From an uncultured Peptococcaceae bacterium (GTDB taxonomy: Bacteria > Bacillota > Peptococcia > Peptococcales > Peptococcaceae): a DNA stretch of 7,562 nucleotides. Positions 1 to 5,879 of this stretch are shown one piece after another; the stretch's first letter is position 1, and every line of letters begins with the position of its first letter. The notes beneath the pieces are model-generated. The model had not been told where the DNA came from, made no database searches, and was given only the letters and a program-made list of their open reading frames with translations. Made by a program: the position numbers and the translations under genes. The stretch covers positions 1 through 7,562 of the forward strand of contig CAMFFG010000053.1 in NCBI GenBank assembly GCA_945949655.1, read 5' to 3'.

Positions 1-14
1 TGTCTGTACTGTAT

Positions 15-428
15 TTACTGCATAAACAACCGCACCAGATCCGATAAAATCATGCCCAGCGCGATCACGACAAACACCAGGCCCATGGTATGCTTACTGC
101 TTTTGCGTTTGTCAGTATCCTCATAGCGGGATGCATACATCATCAGACCGCCGCAGAAGCCCATCAGCAAATAGCAGCCGATCTGGATCCAGTTGTAGAG
201 ATCCTGCCCATACAGAGAGGATGAGCTGAAGCTGACGATCACAGCCAGCAGTGCTGCAATCAGAATCACAATGTTATATTTTTTTCGAATAGCCTGCAGC
301 TCTTTCTGGCGTTTCGCCTCCGCAGCCTTGCGTTCTTTTTTATTGGGTTTTCGCTCCGCAGCCTTCGTTGTCCCGTTTTCTTCCGCAGGGACTGTCTGCT
401 GCGGATTCTTCTGTTTTTTCTTCGTCAT
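15..428 (-). CDS. Small three-helix membrane protein with basic N-terminus, function unknown
   Basis: I do not recognise a named family. The 137-residue product has a hydrophilic, strongly charged first 50 residues, rich in Lys, Arg, Glu and Ala and probably helical or disordered. Three hydrophobic segments follow at about 52-70, 79-98 and 113-135, with a short charged loop between the second and third (EDTDKRKSSK). By the positive-inside rule the long basic N-terminus should be cytoplasmic. There is no signal-peptide cleavage site and no catalytic motif. The start at 428 is preceded by GGGGGA at a normal distance. The gene lies 13 bases after the transglutaminase-like gene on the same strand, so the two are probably cotranscribed and may work together, but that is inference from spacing only. 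The stop (TAA) is 14 bases from the window edge, so its terminator is not visible. It is confidently coding but functionally unassigned. Confidence 0.8.
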   Translation of the reverse strand: MTKKKQKNPQQTVPAEENGTTKAAERKPNKKERKAAEAKRQKELQAIRKKYNIVILIAALLAVIVSFSSSSLYGQDLYNWIQIGCYLLMGFCGGLMMYASRYEDTDKRKSSKHTMGLVFVVIALGMILSDLVRLFMQ

Positions 429-441
429 AGGTTTCCCCCAT

Positions 442-1047
442 CTACAGCCGTTCCGGCAGTTTTTCTTTTAATACTTCCATACAATCTGTATTCTCTTCCA
501 GCACCTTTGTTGTAACCAGCGGCGGTTCTGCATAAATGACCGGATAATCCACTTCATCCAGTTCCGGCCGCACCGCAAACACCAGCTGTTCTTTATCCGG
601 CGCCTCCACATAAAATTCCGCTTCTTTACCAGGCAGATTGCCGCGGGCATCCACCCGCACCCATTTCTGCAGATCTTCCAGATAAATGGCGTTCAGTGCA
701 TGAATAATATGATCGTTGGCCCGCGCCAGGCGCTGGTAGCAAAGGCCTGTGGCAATGCCCTGGCTGCGCAGCAGCGCTGCCAGCAGCATGGATTTGACAT
801 AGCAGACACCTTCTCCTTCTGCCAAAGCCTCTGAAGCCGTATGCGTGATTTTGTGACTGCCGATATCGCCGGAATGCGGGATCTGATCCCGCACAAAATC
901 AAAGGCTGCTTTTATTTTTTCCCTATCGTTCTGACAGCCGGCAAATAATGCCTCCGCCTTCTGCAGAATCAACGGATTCTGCCAGTCGATATAATGAGTG
1001 GAAGCCAGATAGGCTTCTCTGTCTTCTTTTTCTACCTGATACTGCAT
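442..1047 (-). CDS. Transglutaminase-like (papain-fold) domain protein
   Basis: The 201-residue product carries the transglutaminase-like core. A cysteine sits at the start of a helix in GEGVCYVKSMLLAALLRSQG (Cys82), a histidine in HALNAIYL (His116), and an aspartate in KWVRVDARGN (Asp133). This is the Cys-His-Asp order and spacing of the superfamily, and all three residues are present, so the protein could be an active protease, peptidase or transamidase rather than a dead homologue. The preceding segment (about 40-56, REKIKAAFDFVRDQI) matches the helix usually found before the domain. There is no signal peptide or membrane segment, so it appears cytoplasmic. The C-terminal 60 residues are acidic and unassigned. 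The ATG at 1047 has AAAGGGG eight bases upstream. It is the first gene of a probable two-gene unit with the downstream membrane protein and is divergent from the flavodoxin gene. The substrate is unknown. Confidence 0.85.
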   Translation of the reverse strand: MQYQVEKEDREAYLASTHYIDWQNPLILQKAEALFAGCQNDREKIKAAFDFVRDQIPHSGDIGSHKITHTASEALAEGEGVCYVKSMLLAALLRSQGIATGLCYQRLARANDHIIHALNAIYLEDLQKWVRVDARGNLPGKEAEFYVEAPDKEQLVFAVRPELDEVDYPVIYAEPPLVTTKVLEENTDCMEVLKEKLPERL

Positions 1048-1055
1048 GATAAAAA

Positions 1056-1062
1056 CCCCTTT
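1056..1062 (-). promoter_or_regulatory. Ribosome binding site of the transglutaminase-like gene
   Basis: AAAGGGG on the minus strand lies eight bases before the ATG at 1047, which supports that start. Confidence 0.6.
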
Positions 1063-1086
1063 CTCCGTTTGCTGTTATTATGTTAT

Positions 1087-1115
1087 AGTATACCGCATTT
1101 TTTCTGGCGGGAAAA
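1087..1115 (-). promoter_or_regulatory. Possible promoter for the transglutaminase-like gene and its partner
   Basis: On the minus strand a -10-like TATACT (1092 to 1087) lies 40 bases upstream of the ATG. The sequence 17 bases further up, TTTTCC (1115 to 1110), is a poor -35 match. The call rests mainly on the good -10 and on the need for a promoter in this 155-base divergent gap. Confidence 0.35.
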
Positions 1116-1138
1116 GAGATTTCTTCGCACCGCTCCGG

Positions 1139-1166
1139 TTGACCTCTCCTGCAAAAAGTGTATAAT
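1139..1166 (+). promoter_or_regulatory. Promoter for the flavodoxin-like gene
   Basis: TTGACC (1139-1144) and a perfect TATAAT (1161-1166) are separated by 16 bases, close to the sigma-70/sigma-A consensus. The flavodoxin start at 1203 lies 37 bases downstream of the -10. This is the clearest promoter in the window. It stands back to back with the weaker minus-strand promoter candidate. I saw no obvious inverted-repeat operator over it. Confidence 0.75.
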
Positions 1167-1189
1167 AAATATAAACATTTTGATTTTTC

Positions 1190-1195
1190 AGGAGG
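1190..1195 (+). promoter_or_regulatory. Ribosome binding site that sets the flavodoxin start
   Basis: A perfect AGGAGG is followed by two in-frame ATGs, at 1197 (one base away, too close) and 1203 (seven bases away, ideal). The start at 1203 is therefore chosen over 1197 and over the farther-upstream in-frame ATG at 1158, which lies inside the promoter. Confidence 0.8.
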
Positions 1196-1202
1196 TATGT
1201 TT

Positions 1203-1733
1203 ATGCGTTACGCAATTCTTTATGACAGCCACAGCGGCAACACCGCCCATGTAGCTCAAATCATCCGCCACACATTACCGGAAGACGATTGTCTCTGTTT
1301 TTATTCTACCATCGAAGCCTTCAAGCATCCGGAAAAATTTGCGGAGGCCGATCTGATCTTCTACGGCTTCTGGACCGACCGTTTATCCTGCCCGGAACAG
1401 TCGCAGAAACTGCTGCCGCAGCTTCCAGCCACTAAAATTGCGCTGTTCGGTACCGCTGGTTTCGGCGAAGGGGAAGACTACTTCAAAAAAATTATGGATA
1501 ACGCCGCGCAGTATCTGCCGCAGGGCGCCACATTGACCGGCACCTTCATGTGCACCGGCAAAATGCCGATGTCTGTACAGGAACAGTATCTGAAGCTGCT
1601 GCACGACCCGGCTATACACGAACAGGCGGAAGCGATGCTGAAAAACTACGATATGGTAAAAGGTCATCCAGACGATACAGATTTACAGGCCGCTGCCGCT
1701 TTTGCAAAGCAGCAGTATGATTCTGCCCAGTAA
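1203..1733 (+). CDS. Flavodoxin-like protein, resembles BilS
   Basis: The 176-residue product begins with a beta strand and the FMN phosphate-binding loop YDSHSGNT (7-14), the hallmark of flavodoxins. The middle carries GFWTDRLSC (55-63) and ALFGTAGFG (80-88), then FMCTGKMPM (115-123). These blocks resemble a flavodoxin family I know from gut Bacillota, including BilS, the small flavodoxin encoded beside the bilirubin reductase BilR. That assignment is from memory and tentative, because no bilR-like reductase is in this window. The likely role is FMN-dependent electron transfer in the cytoplasm to an unidentified partner. Start choice rests on AGGAGG seven bases upstream. The gene has its own near-consensus promoter and a terminator just after the stop, so it can be a single-gene unit. 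A generic flavodoxin assignment is safe; the BilS subtype is not. Confidence 0.85.
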   Translation: MRYAILYDSHSGNTAHVAQIIRHTLPEDDCLCFYSTIEAFKHPEKFAEADLIFYGFWTDRLSCPEQSQKLLPQLPATKIALFGTAGFGEGEDYFKKIMDNAAQYLPQGATLTGTFMCTGKMPMSVQEQYLKLLHDPAIHEQAEAMLKNYDMVKGHPDDTDLQAAAAFAKQQYDSAQ

Positions 1734-1767
1734 CACAGCATTCAATTTACCAGACAAGATCTAATCA

Positions 1768-1793
1768 AGCCACTCGTTTTTGGGTGGCTTTTT
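1768..1793 (+). terminator. Intrinsic terminator after the flavodoxin-like gene
   Basis: An eight-pair stem AGCCACTC/GGGTGGCT (1768-1775 with 1782-1789, one G-T pair) encloses a six-base loop and is followed by a run of T to 1793. It lies 34 bases after the flavodoxin stop and only 31 bases before the acyltransferase start. Confidence 0.85.
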
Positions 1794-1824
1794 ATCATCT
1801 TACCGAAATGCGAGGCGTTTCACC

Positions 1825-2829
1825 ATGAAACAATATGATCCTTCTATCAGCCTGATCCGACTGATGGCCATGCTCTTTATTGTACTTTGTCATTTTATGC
1901 AGTACCTGCAGATGGAACTGGCCTGGTGGTTTAACGTGGGGGTACAGATATTTCTGTGTATCTCCGGCTATCTGTATGGTAACCGGAATACAATCCATGC
2001 CGGTTCATTCTATCGCAAAACTTTTACAAAAATTCTGTTCGATTACGAACTGGTCGTATTTCCGGCACTGATCGCTTCTTTTTTGTTGTTAGACCAACAT
2101 GGTCAGCTTACCTGGCCACTGGTAGTTGGGACACTGCTGACATTGGATACCATCGACGGTGGTCAGCATCTGTGGTTTATTCCCACCATTCTGATGTGCT
2201 ATCTCCTGACACCATTATACCATGCGTTCTTATCCCGGATAGATCAGAAATCTGCGCCCGTGTTCTGGAGCTACTGCATGTTCCTGCTTATTCTGCATGC
2301 CATGGTATTTCACTTTATCCTGACTTATTTTAATCCGGCCTGGATATCCTGCTATCTGTTTGGCTTTGTACTACACCGTATTACGCGGTATCGAACACAG
2401 GAACGTATCTCTGTCTTGGTAACACTGACACTGTTGGGTATTATCTGCAACGGAATCCAGATTTCTGTGCGTTACCTTAGTCTTTTCCCTCTACCGGAAA
2501 AATGGACCACCCAGTATTATCTGCTATGCGATTACGCACATGTTTTGCTTGGTGTATTGCTGTTTGCGTATGGAAAGATTCTGTTTACCACTCTGCTGAA
2601 AAACGGGGTCCCAAACTGGTTGAACCATCTTTTAAACTTATCTAACCGGTATTCCTACGATATTTATCTGGTACATCATTTTTGGATTTTAGGGCCATTT
2701 TCTCTGATGGCATGCACCAGTCACCTGTGGATAAATATCTGTATTGTCCTGCTATTGACAGCAATCAGCGCCTTTCTGGTAAAAAATTTCGCTGATGGTC
2801 TGAGGGTTTCCCTAAAAAGTCTAAGGTAA
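1825..2829 (+). CDS. Acyltransferase family 3 (AT3) integral membrane protein
   Basis: The 334-residue product is a multi-pass membrane protein of the acyltransferase-3 family (OafA/WecH/NodX type). These proteins move acetyl or other acyl groups onto sugars of surface polysaccharides or other cell-envelope acceptors. It shows the family N-terminus with SLIRLMAML (9-17) and the conserved Arg12 and His23, then VGVQIFLCISGYLYG (38-52) and HLWFIP (115-120), and near the end YSYDIYLVHHF. About ten hydrophobic segments follow one another, and the size is normal for a bare AT3 domain without an SGNH tail. The ATG at 1825 with GAGG (1812-1815) upstream is preferred; the in-frame TTG at 1780 lies inside the terminator loop. 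Two hand-counted 60-base blocks give 24 and 25 G+C, against 32 and 38 in two aro-gene blocks, which suggests foreign origin. Its acceptor is unknown. Confidence 0.85.
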   Translation: MKQYDPSISLIRLMAMLFIVLCHFMQYLQMELAWWFNVGVQIFLCISGYLYGNRNTIHAGSFYRKTFTKILFDYELVVFPALIASFLLLDQHGQLTWPLVVGTLLTLDTIDGGQHLWFIPTILMCYLLTPLYHAFLSRIDQKSAPVFWSYCMFLLILHAMVFHFILTYFNPAWISCYLFGFVLHRITRYRTQERISVLVTLTLLGIICNGIQISVRYLSLFPLPEKWTTQYYLLCDYAHVLLGVLLFAYGKILFTTLLKNGVPNWLNHLLNLSNRYSYDIYLVHHFWILGPFSLMACTSHLWINICIVLLLTAISAFLVKNFADGLRVSLKSLR

Positions 2830-2869
2830 AAGGATCTGCTCAGCCTACTGGTTTACAAGGGTCTGTAGT

Positions 2870-2904
2870 GTCTGAGGTAGTACCTCTGCACCTCAGACTT
2901 TTTT
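2870..2904 (+). terminator. Intrinsic terminator after the acyltransferase, overlapping the GNAT gene end
   Basis: A perfect nine-pair stem GTCTGAGGT/ACCTCAGAC (2870-2878 with 2890-2898), an 11-base loop and six T (2899-2904) follow the acyltransferase stop by 40 bases. The right arm and T run encode the last codons and stop of the convergent GNAT gene. No T run follows on the minus strand, so it should act only on plus-strand transcripts. A smaller hairpin, GAGGT-AGT-ACCTC (2874-2886), competes for the same left arm. Confidence 0.85.
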
Positions 2905-3345
2905 ATTCATAAACACCAGATCAGCTGCTTCTGCAAAGCCCTGCCGCTGATAAAAACCTTCTGCTGCCGGATGACGCATTGTGTAGAGCACGATCTCTAC
3001 AATACCCCGCTGCTTTAATCTCTGCTCCAGTTCCTGATACATTGCTGTGCCCAGCCCCTGTCCCCGACGGCTGTTATCCACACAGAATTCCCGAATCTGA
3101 AACTGGGGACCATAATAGAACTGCTCCTCATCCCCTACTACAAGGCCACACAGGCCCGCTTCGTCATAAGCCAGCAATCCGTAGGCGCTGTCCCGCTGCA
3201 GCATCTGGCTCAACCGTCTGCTGGCAGTCTCCACCGTCCATGCATCATTCCAGGGCGGCGCATTAAAAGAAGCCACATACAGTTCTGCCACCAGCGGGAT
3301 ATCAGCTGCTGTAAAGGTTCTGTACTGTAATCTGCTGTTATTCAT
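2893..3345 (-). CDS. GNAT family N-acetyltransferase
   Basis: The 150-residue product has a GNAT fold. The acetyl-CoA binding segment is FCVDNSRRGQGLGTAMYQEL (from residue 87), containing the R-x-x-G-x-G pyrophosphate loop (Arg94 to Gly99) after the beta-4 strand. The C-terminal part has VLYTMRHPAAEGFYQRQGF, the usual last helix and strand. The N-terminal block FNAPPWNDAW (27-36) occurs in a subgroup of uncharacterised GNATs. The substrate (small amine or protein N-terminus) cannot be read from the sequence. The start at 3345 has GGAGGG five bases upstream. A longer in-frame ATG at 3372 has no ribosome site and lies inside a terminator stem, so it is rejected. The gene ends tail to tail with the acyltransferase, and its stop lies in that gene's terminator. 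There is no room for a promoter between its start and the yqeY terminator. Confidence 0.85.
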   Translation of the reverse strand: MNNSRLQYRTFTAADIPLVAELYVASFNAPPWNDAWTVETASRRLSQMLQRDSAYGLLAYDEAGLCGLVVGDEEQFYYGPQFQIREFCVDNSRRGQGLGTAMYQELEQRLKQRGIVEIVLYTMRHPAAEGFYQRQGFAEAADLVFMNKKV

Positions 3346-3358
3346 CACAACCCTCCAG

Positions 3359-3395
3359 AAAAAAGCCGCCATACTTTTTCAGAATGACAGCTTTT
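3359..3395 (-). terminator. Intrinsic terminator of the aro-yqeY operon, just upstream of the GNAT ribosome site
   Basis: On the minus strand, AAAAGCTGTCAT (3395 to 3384) pairs with ATGGCGGCTTTT (3372 to 3361) over 12 positions with two G-T pairs. The loop is 11 bases, and the T run extends to 3359. It begins five bases after the yqeY stop, and its end is 13 bases before the GNAT start codon, almost touching the GGAGGG ribosome site (3351-3356). It could be a full terminator or a partial one that lets some transcripts into the GNAT gene. Confidence 0.8.
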
Positions 3396-3400
3396 GTTAC

Positions 3401-3838
3401 TTATTTCAGCAGCGCATCTACCGCAGCGCCGATCACTTTGCCATCGGCTTTGCCTTTCAGCTCGCCCATTACGGCTCTCATGATCATGCCTTTGTTTTTC
3501 ACGGTGGTTTCCAGTCCTGCCCTGGCGATAATATCTGCCACGGCGGCAGCCACTTCGTCAGCGCTCATCTGTTTGGGCAGATAGCTTTCCAGGATGGCAA
3601 TTTCCGCCTGCAGCTCGGCAATTTTATCTTCCCGGCCAGCGGACAGCTCCAGGGCTTCTTTTTCCTGTTTCAGTTCTTTCGCGATCACATCCAGACATTC
3701 CTGTTCGGTGCAGTCCCGGCCCAGTTCTTTGTGTTTATAGGTCAGACCGGACAGCAGCATGGTGATCACTTTATTTTTTACAGTGTCCTTTTCTTTTAAG
3801 GCAGCCATTTTATCGGCACGTAACCGTGCAGTATACAT
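3401..3838 (-). CDS. yqeY: YqeY-like protein (GatB/YqeY domain)
   Basis: The 145-residue product matches the stand-alone YqeY family along its whole length. It has an N-terminal helical half that starts near LRADKMAALKEKD and includes VITMLLSGLTYKHKELG, a middle block with IAKELKQEKEALELSAGRED and AILESYLPKQMSADEV, and a C-terminal half with NKGMIMRAVMGELKGKADGK, which is the tRNA-binding-like tail domain shared with GatB/GatE. Stand-alone YqeY proteins have often been suspected of a role in tRNA or amidotransferase metabolism, but I know of no firm activity. Length is normal for the family. The ATG at 3838 has AAGGA (3849 to 3845) six bases upstream. In many Bacillota yqeY follows rpsU; here it ends an aromatic amino-acid operon instead, 39 bases after the aroH stop and on the same strand. 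A terminator follows directly after its stop. Confidence 0.9.
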   Translation of the reverse strand: MYTARLRADKMAALKEKDTVKNKVITMLLSGLTYKHKELGRDCTEQECLDVIAKELKQEKEALELSAGREDKIAELQAEIAILESYLPKQMSADEVAAAVADIIARAGLETTVKNKGMIMRAVMGELKGKADGKVIGAAVDALLK

Positions 3839-3877
3839 GATGATTCCTTCTTTCTTTTCTATCGGTTTATACCCTTG

Positions 3878-4234
3878 TTATCGTTTCAGATCGGGACGCA
3901 GCCGTACTGCTTCTCCCAGATACACATGCTGCACCTGTGCCGACTGCTCCAGCTCGGTCAGCAGCATCACACGGATACAGCTCGGCAACGAGCCTTCCAC
4001 ATACATCTCCTGCACACAGAACAGCGGTACCTGATCCCAGCCAGGCAGTTCCCGGGCAAATTTTGCAGGATAGGCGGCATCCAGATCACGGGTGGCAGTA
4101 AAGGTAGCATTTACAATATCTTCCGCCTGCAGTTTGTTTTTTTTCAGAATTGTCTGCAGCAGCTCCAGCGTACAGCTGCGAATGGCCTCCGCTGTATTCG
4201 CCGCTGCCGTGTGGGCCCCACGAATTGCTTTCAT
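3878..4234 (-). CDS. aroH: Monofunctional chorismate mutase, AroH class
   Basis: This enzyme converts chorismate to prephenate, the branch point towards phenylalanine and tyrosine, in the cytoplasm as a trimer. The 118-residue product aligns by eye with B. subtilis AroH. It has IRGAHT with Arg5 (B. subtilis Arg7), YPAKFARELPGW with Arg61 (Arg63), Cys73 (Cys75), Glu76 (Glu78) in CVQEM, Arg88 (Arg90) in CIRVM, Tyr105 (Tyr108) in HVYL, and RPDL with Arg113 (Arg116). All catalytic charges are kept. Two pocket positions differ (Tyr55 for Phe57, Phe72 for Thr74), and the protein ends right after RPDL, so the flexible C-terminal tail is shorter. The start at 4234 lies 11 bases past the aroB stop, with AGAAGGTG overlapping that stop. 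It uses the chorismate made by the upstream genes of this operon. Confidence 0.93.
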   Translation of the reverse strand: MKAIRGAHTAAANTAEAIRSCTLELLQTILKKNKLQAEDIVNATFTATRDLDAAYPAKFARELPGWDQVPLFCVQEMYVEGSLPSCIRVMLLTELEQSAQVQHVYLGEAVRLRPDLKR

Positions 4235-4245
4235 CGATTCACCTT

Positions 4246-5346
4246 CTATGCATGAAGTTCTTCCCGCAGCAGATCAGCAATCACGTCCTGCGGGATTCCT
4301 TTTACTATTTTAACATGACCGATGGCTTCGGGCAAGATGAAAACCAGCTGACCATCCTGCACCTTTTTGTCCAGCAGCATGCCGTTCACAATTTCGTCCA
4401 GAGCCAGCGCCTTATCCACCTGCACCGGCAGCTGAAACTGCTGCAGCAGCGCTTTTATCTCCGCTTCTACAGCCGGATCACACATGCCGCTCTGTGCCGC
4501 ATAGCGGGCAGCCAGCACCATTCCCACGGCCACAGCCTCACCGTGCAGATAGCCCTGATAATGGCCTGCCAGTTCCAGACCATGCCCGATGGTATGTCCA
4601 TAATTCAGTTTGGCCCGCACGCCACCTTCTGTTTCATCCAGCGCCACAACTTCTGCCTTCAGCTGACAGCAGCGGGCGATCATCTCAGCAGAAATGGCCA
4701 CATCCCGCCGCAGAATGGCCGCACTGTGCGTCTGCAGATCATGGAAAAACGCTGCATCGTAGATCACACCGTACTTGACTACCTCGGCCAGCCCATTCTG
4801 CCAGTGCCGCTGTTCCAGCGTCTGCAAGGTATCCAGGTCGATCAGGACCAGCCTTGGCTGATAGAAAGCGCCGATCATATTTTTGCCCAGCGCATGGTTG
4901 ACCGCCACTTTACCGCCCACACTGCTGTCCACCTGCGCCAAAAGTGAGGTGGGAATCTGAAAGAACGCAATTCCCCGCTGGTATACACTGGCCACAAAAC
5001 CGGCCAGATCGCCTACCACGCCGCCACCCAGCGCGATCACGCAGCTATCCCTGTGAAATTTCTGTTCCAGTAATACGGTCAGAATCTGTTCTGCCTGCTG
5101 CCAGCTTTTGCTGCTTTCCCCAGCAGGTATGGTTACCACGGTTACAGCAAAGCCCTGCTGTTCCAGGCTTTCCTGTACCGTCCGGGCATGCAGCGGACCT
5201 ACATTGCTGTCGGTGATCACGGCTGCCTGCCGTCCTTTTACCAGATTGGCGATCCGCCCACCGCAATCTGCCAAGATCCCAGTGCCGATACAGATTTCAT
5301 AACTGCGCACGCCAAGCGCAACTTCTAATTCTTTTAATACTGTCAT
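4246..5346 (-). CDS. aroB: 3-dehydroquinate synthase
   Basis: The enzyme turns DAHP into 3-dehydroquinate, the second shikimate-pathway step, using NAD and a divalent metal. The 366-residue product has the NAD-binding ALGGGVVGDLAGFVAS (105-120), then IPTSLLAQVDSSVGGKVAVN (131-150) with Asp140 and Lys146, and GKN at 154-156 with Lys155. The metal ligands are Glu188 (GLAEVVKYG), His251 (NYGHTIGHG) and His268 (LHGEAVAVGM). His255 and the KK of LLDKKVQDG (327-328) are also kept. Length is normal for the family. The start at 5346 is chosen because its ATG overlaps the aroK stop as ATGA, with AGGGGAG six bases upstream; an in-frame upstream start at 5376 would overlap aroK further and lacks a better site. 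Expression is probably coupled to aroK translation. Nothing is missing. Confidence 0.96.
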   Translation of the reverse strand: MTVLKELEVALGVRSYEICIGTGILADCGGRIANLVKGRQAAVITDSNVGPLHARTVQESLEQQGFAVTVVTIPAGESSKSWQQAEQILTVLLEQKFHRDSCVIALGGGVVGDLAGFVASVYQRGIAFFQIPTSLLAQVDSSVGGKVAVNHALGKNMIGAFYQPRLVLIDLDTLQTLEQRHWQNGLAEVVKYGVIYDAAFFHDLQTHSAAILRRDVAISAEMIARCCQLKAEVVALDETEGGVRAKLNYGHTIGHGLELAGHYQGYLHGEAVAVGMVLAARYAAQSGMCDPAVEAEIKALLQQFQLPVQVDKALALDEIVNGMLLDKKVQDGQLVFILPEAIGHVKIVKGIPQDVIADLLREELHA

Positions 5347-5879
5347 ATCCGCTCCCCTGCCTGTCCATTCAACCATTCAATTACCTGATCGGCCAGCACC
5401 TCCGGCGACTGGTCAGATGTGTCCAAAACCAGATCTGCTTCCTGATAGCAGGGCATCCGCTGCTGCAGCACCTGCTCAATGCGCTGCAGCTTGGTCTGTC
5501 CCGGTTCCCGCTGTTCCAGCACAGGACGCACGGTATCCTCCCTGTTCACGCGCTCTAAAATCACCTCAGGACGGGCCATTAAACTGATGACAACGCAGTT
5601 TTCCCGCATTACAGCTCTGTTTTCCGCCCGCAGCACCGCGCCGCCGCCCGGCGAAATGAGCAGATCGGGCTGCACGACATAACGGCACAGCACTTCATGC
5701 TCCATCTGCCGGAACGGTTCCTCGCCATAGCGGGCAAAGATCTCGCCGATCTCCATCTGCTGCTCCTGCACGATCACAGCATCCAGATCCACCATCTGCA
5801 GTTGCAGCTTCTGCGCCAGCACACGGCCTACTGTTGTCTTGCCAGTGCCCATAAAGCCGACCAATATCAGACTTTTCAT
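5343..5879 (-). CDS. aroK: Shikimate kinase
   Basis: The enzyme phosphorylates shikimate at the 3-hydroxyl with ATP. The 178-residue product starts with a Walker A loop GFMGTGKTT (8-16) after a short strand. DLD (31-33), with its shikimate-contacting aspartate, follows, then Arg57 in EEPFRQMEHEVL and the glycine-rich ISPGGGAV (75-82). Arg118 of the lid (DTVRPVL) and Arg141 before the CYQEAD block (144-149) match the substrate- and ATP-contacting arginines of the family. Length is typical. Its ATG at 5879 overlaps the aroC stop by ATGA, with GAAGGCGG lying inside the end of aroC, and its own TGA overlaps the aroB start in the same way. The gene is therefore translationally linked on both sides. 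It could equally be called aroL; function is the same. Confidence 0.96.
   Translation of the reverse strand: MKSLILVGFMGTGKTTVGRVLAQKLQLQMVDLDAVIVQEQQMEIGEIFARYGEEPFRQMEHEVLCRYVVQPDLLISPGGGAVLRAENRAVMRENCVVISLMARPEVILERVNREDTVRPVLEQREPGQTKLQRIEQVLQQRMPCYQEADLVLDTSDQSPEVLADQVIEWLNGQAGERI

Noticed and set aside
1780..1824. Longer acyltransferase start at the in-frame TTG at 1780
   Set aside because: It falls inside the terminator hairpin and has no ribosome site; the ATG at 1825 matches the family N-terminus.
3346..3372. Longer GNAT start at the in-frame ATG at 3372
   Set aside because: It lies in the terminator stem and lacks a ribosome site, while the ATG at 3345 has GGAGGG five bases upstream.
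3839..3877. A TATAAA element between aroH and yqeY as a possible yqeY promoter
   Set aside because: Nothing resembling a -35 lies 16-18 bases upstream, and the short gap fits simple cotranscription better.
4150..4947. A 265-codon open frame on the plus strand opposite aroH and aroB
   Set aside because: It lies wholly antisense to well-recognised enzymes, its translation is rich in His, Gln, Leu and Pro without any domain, and it has no ribosome site of note. It is a by-product of codon bias.
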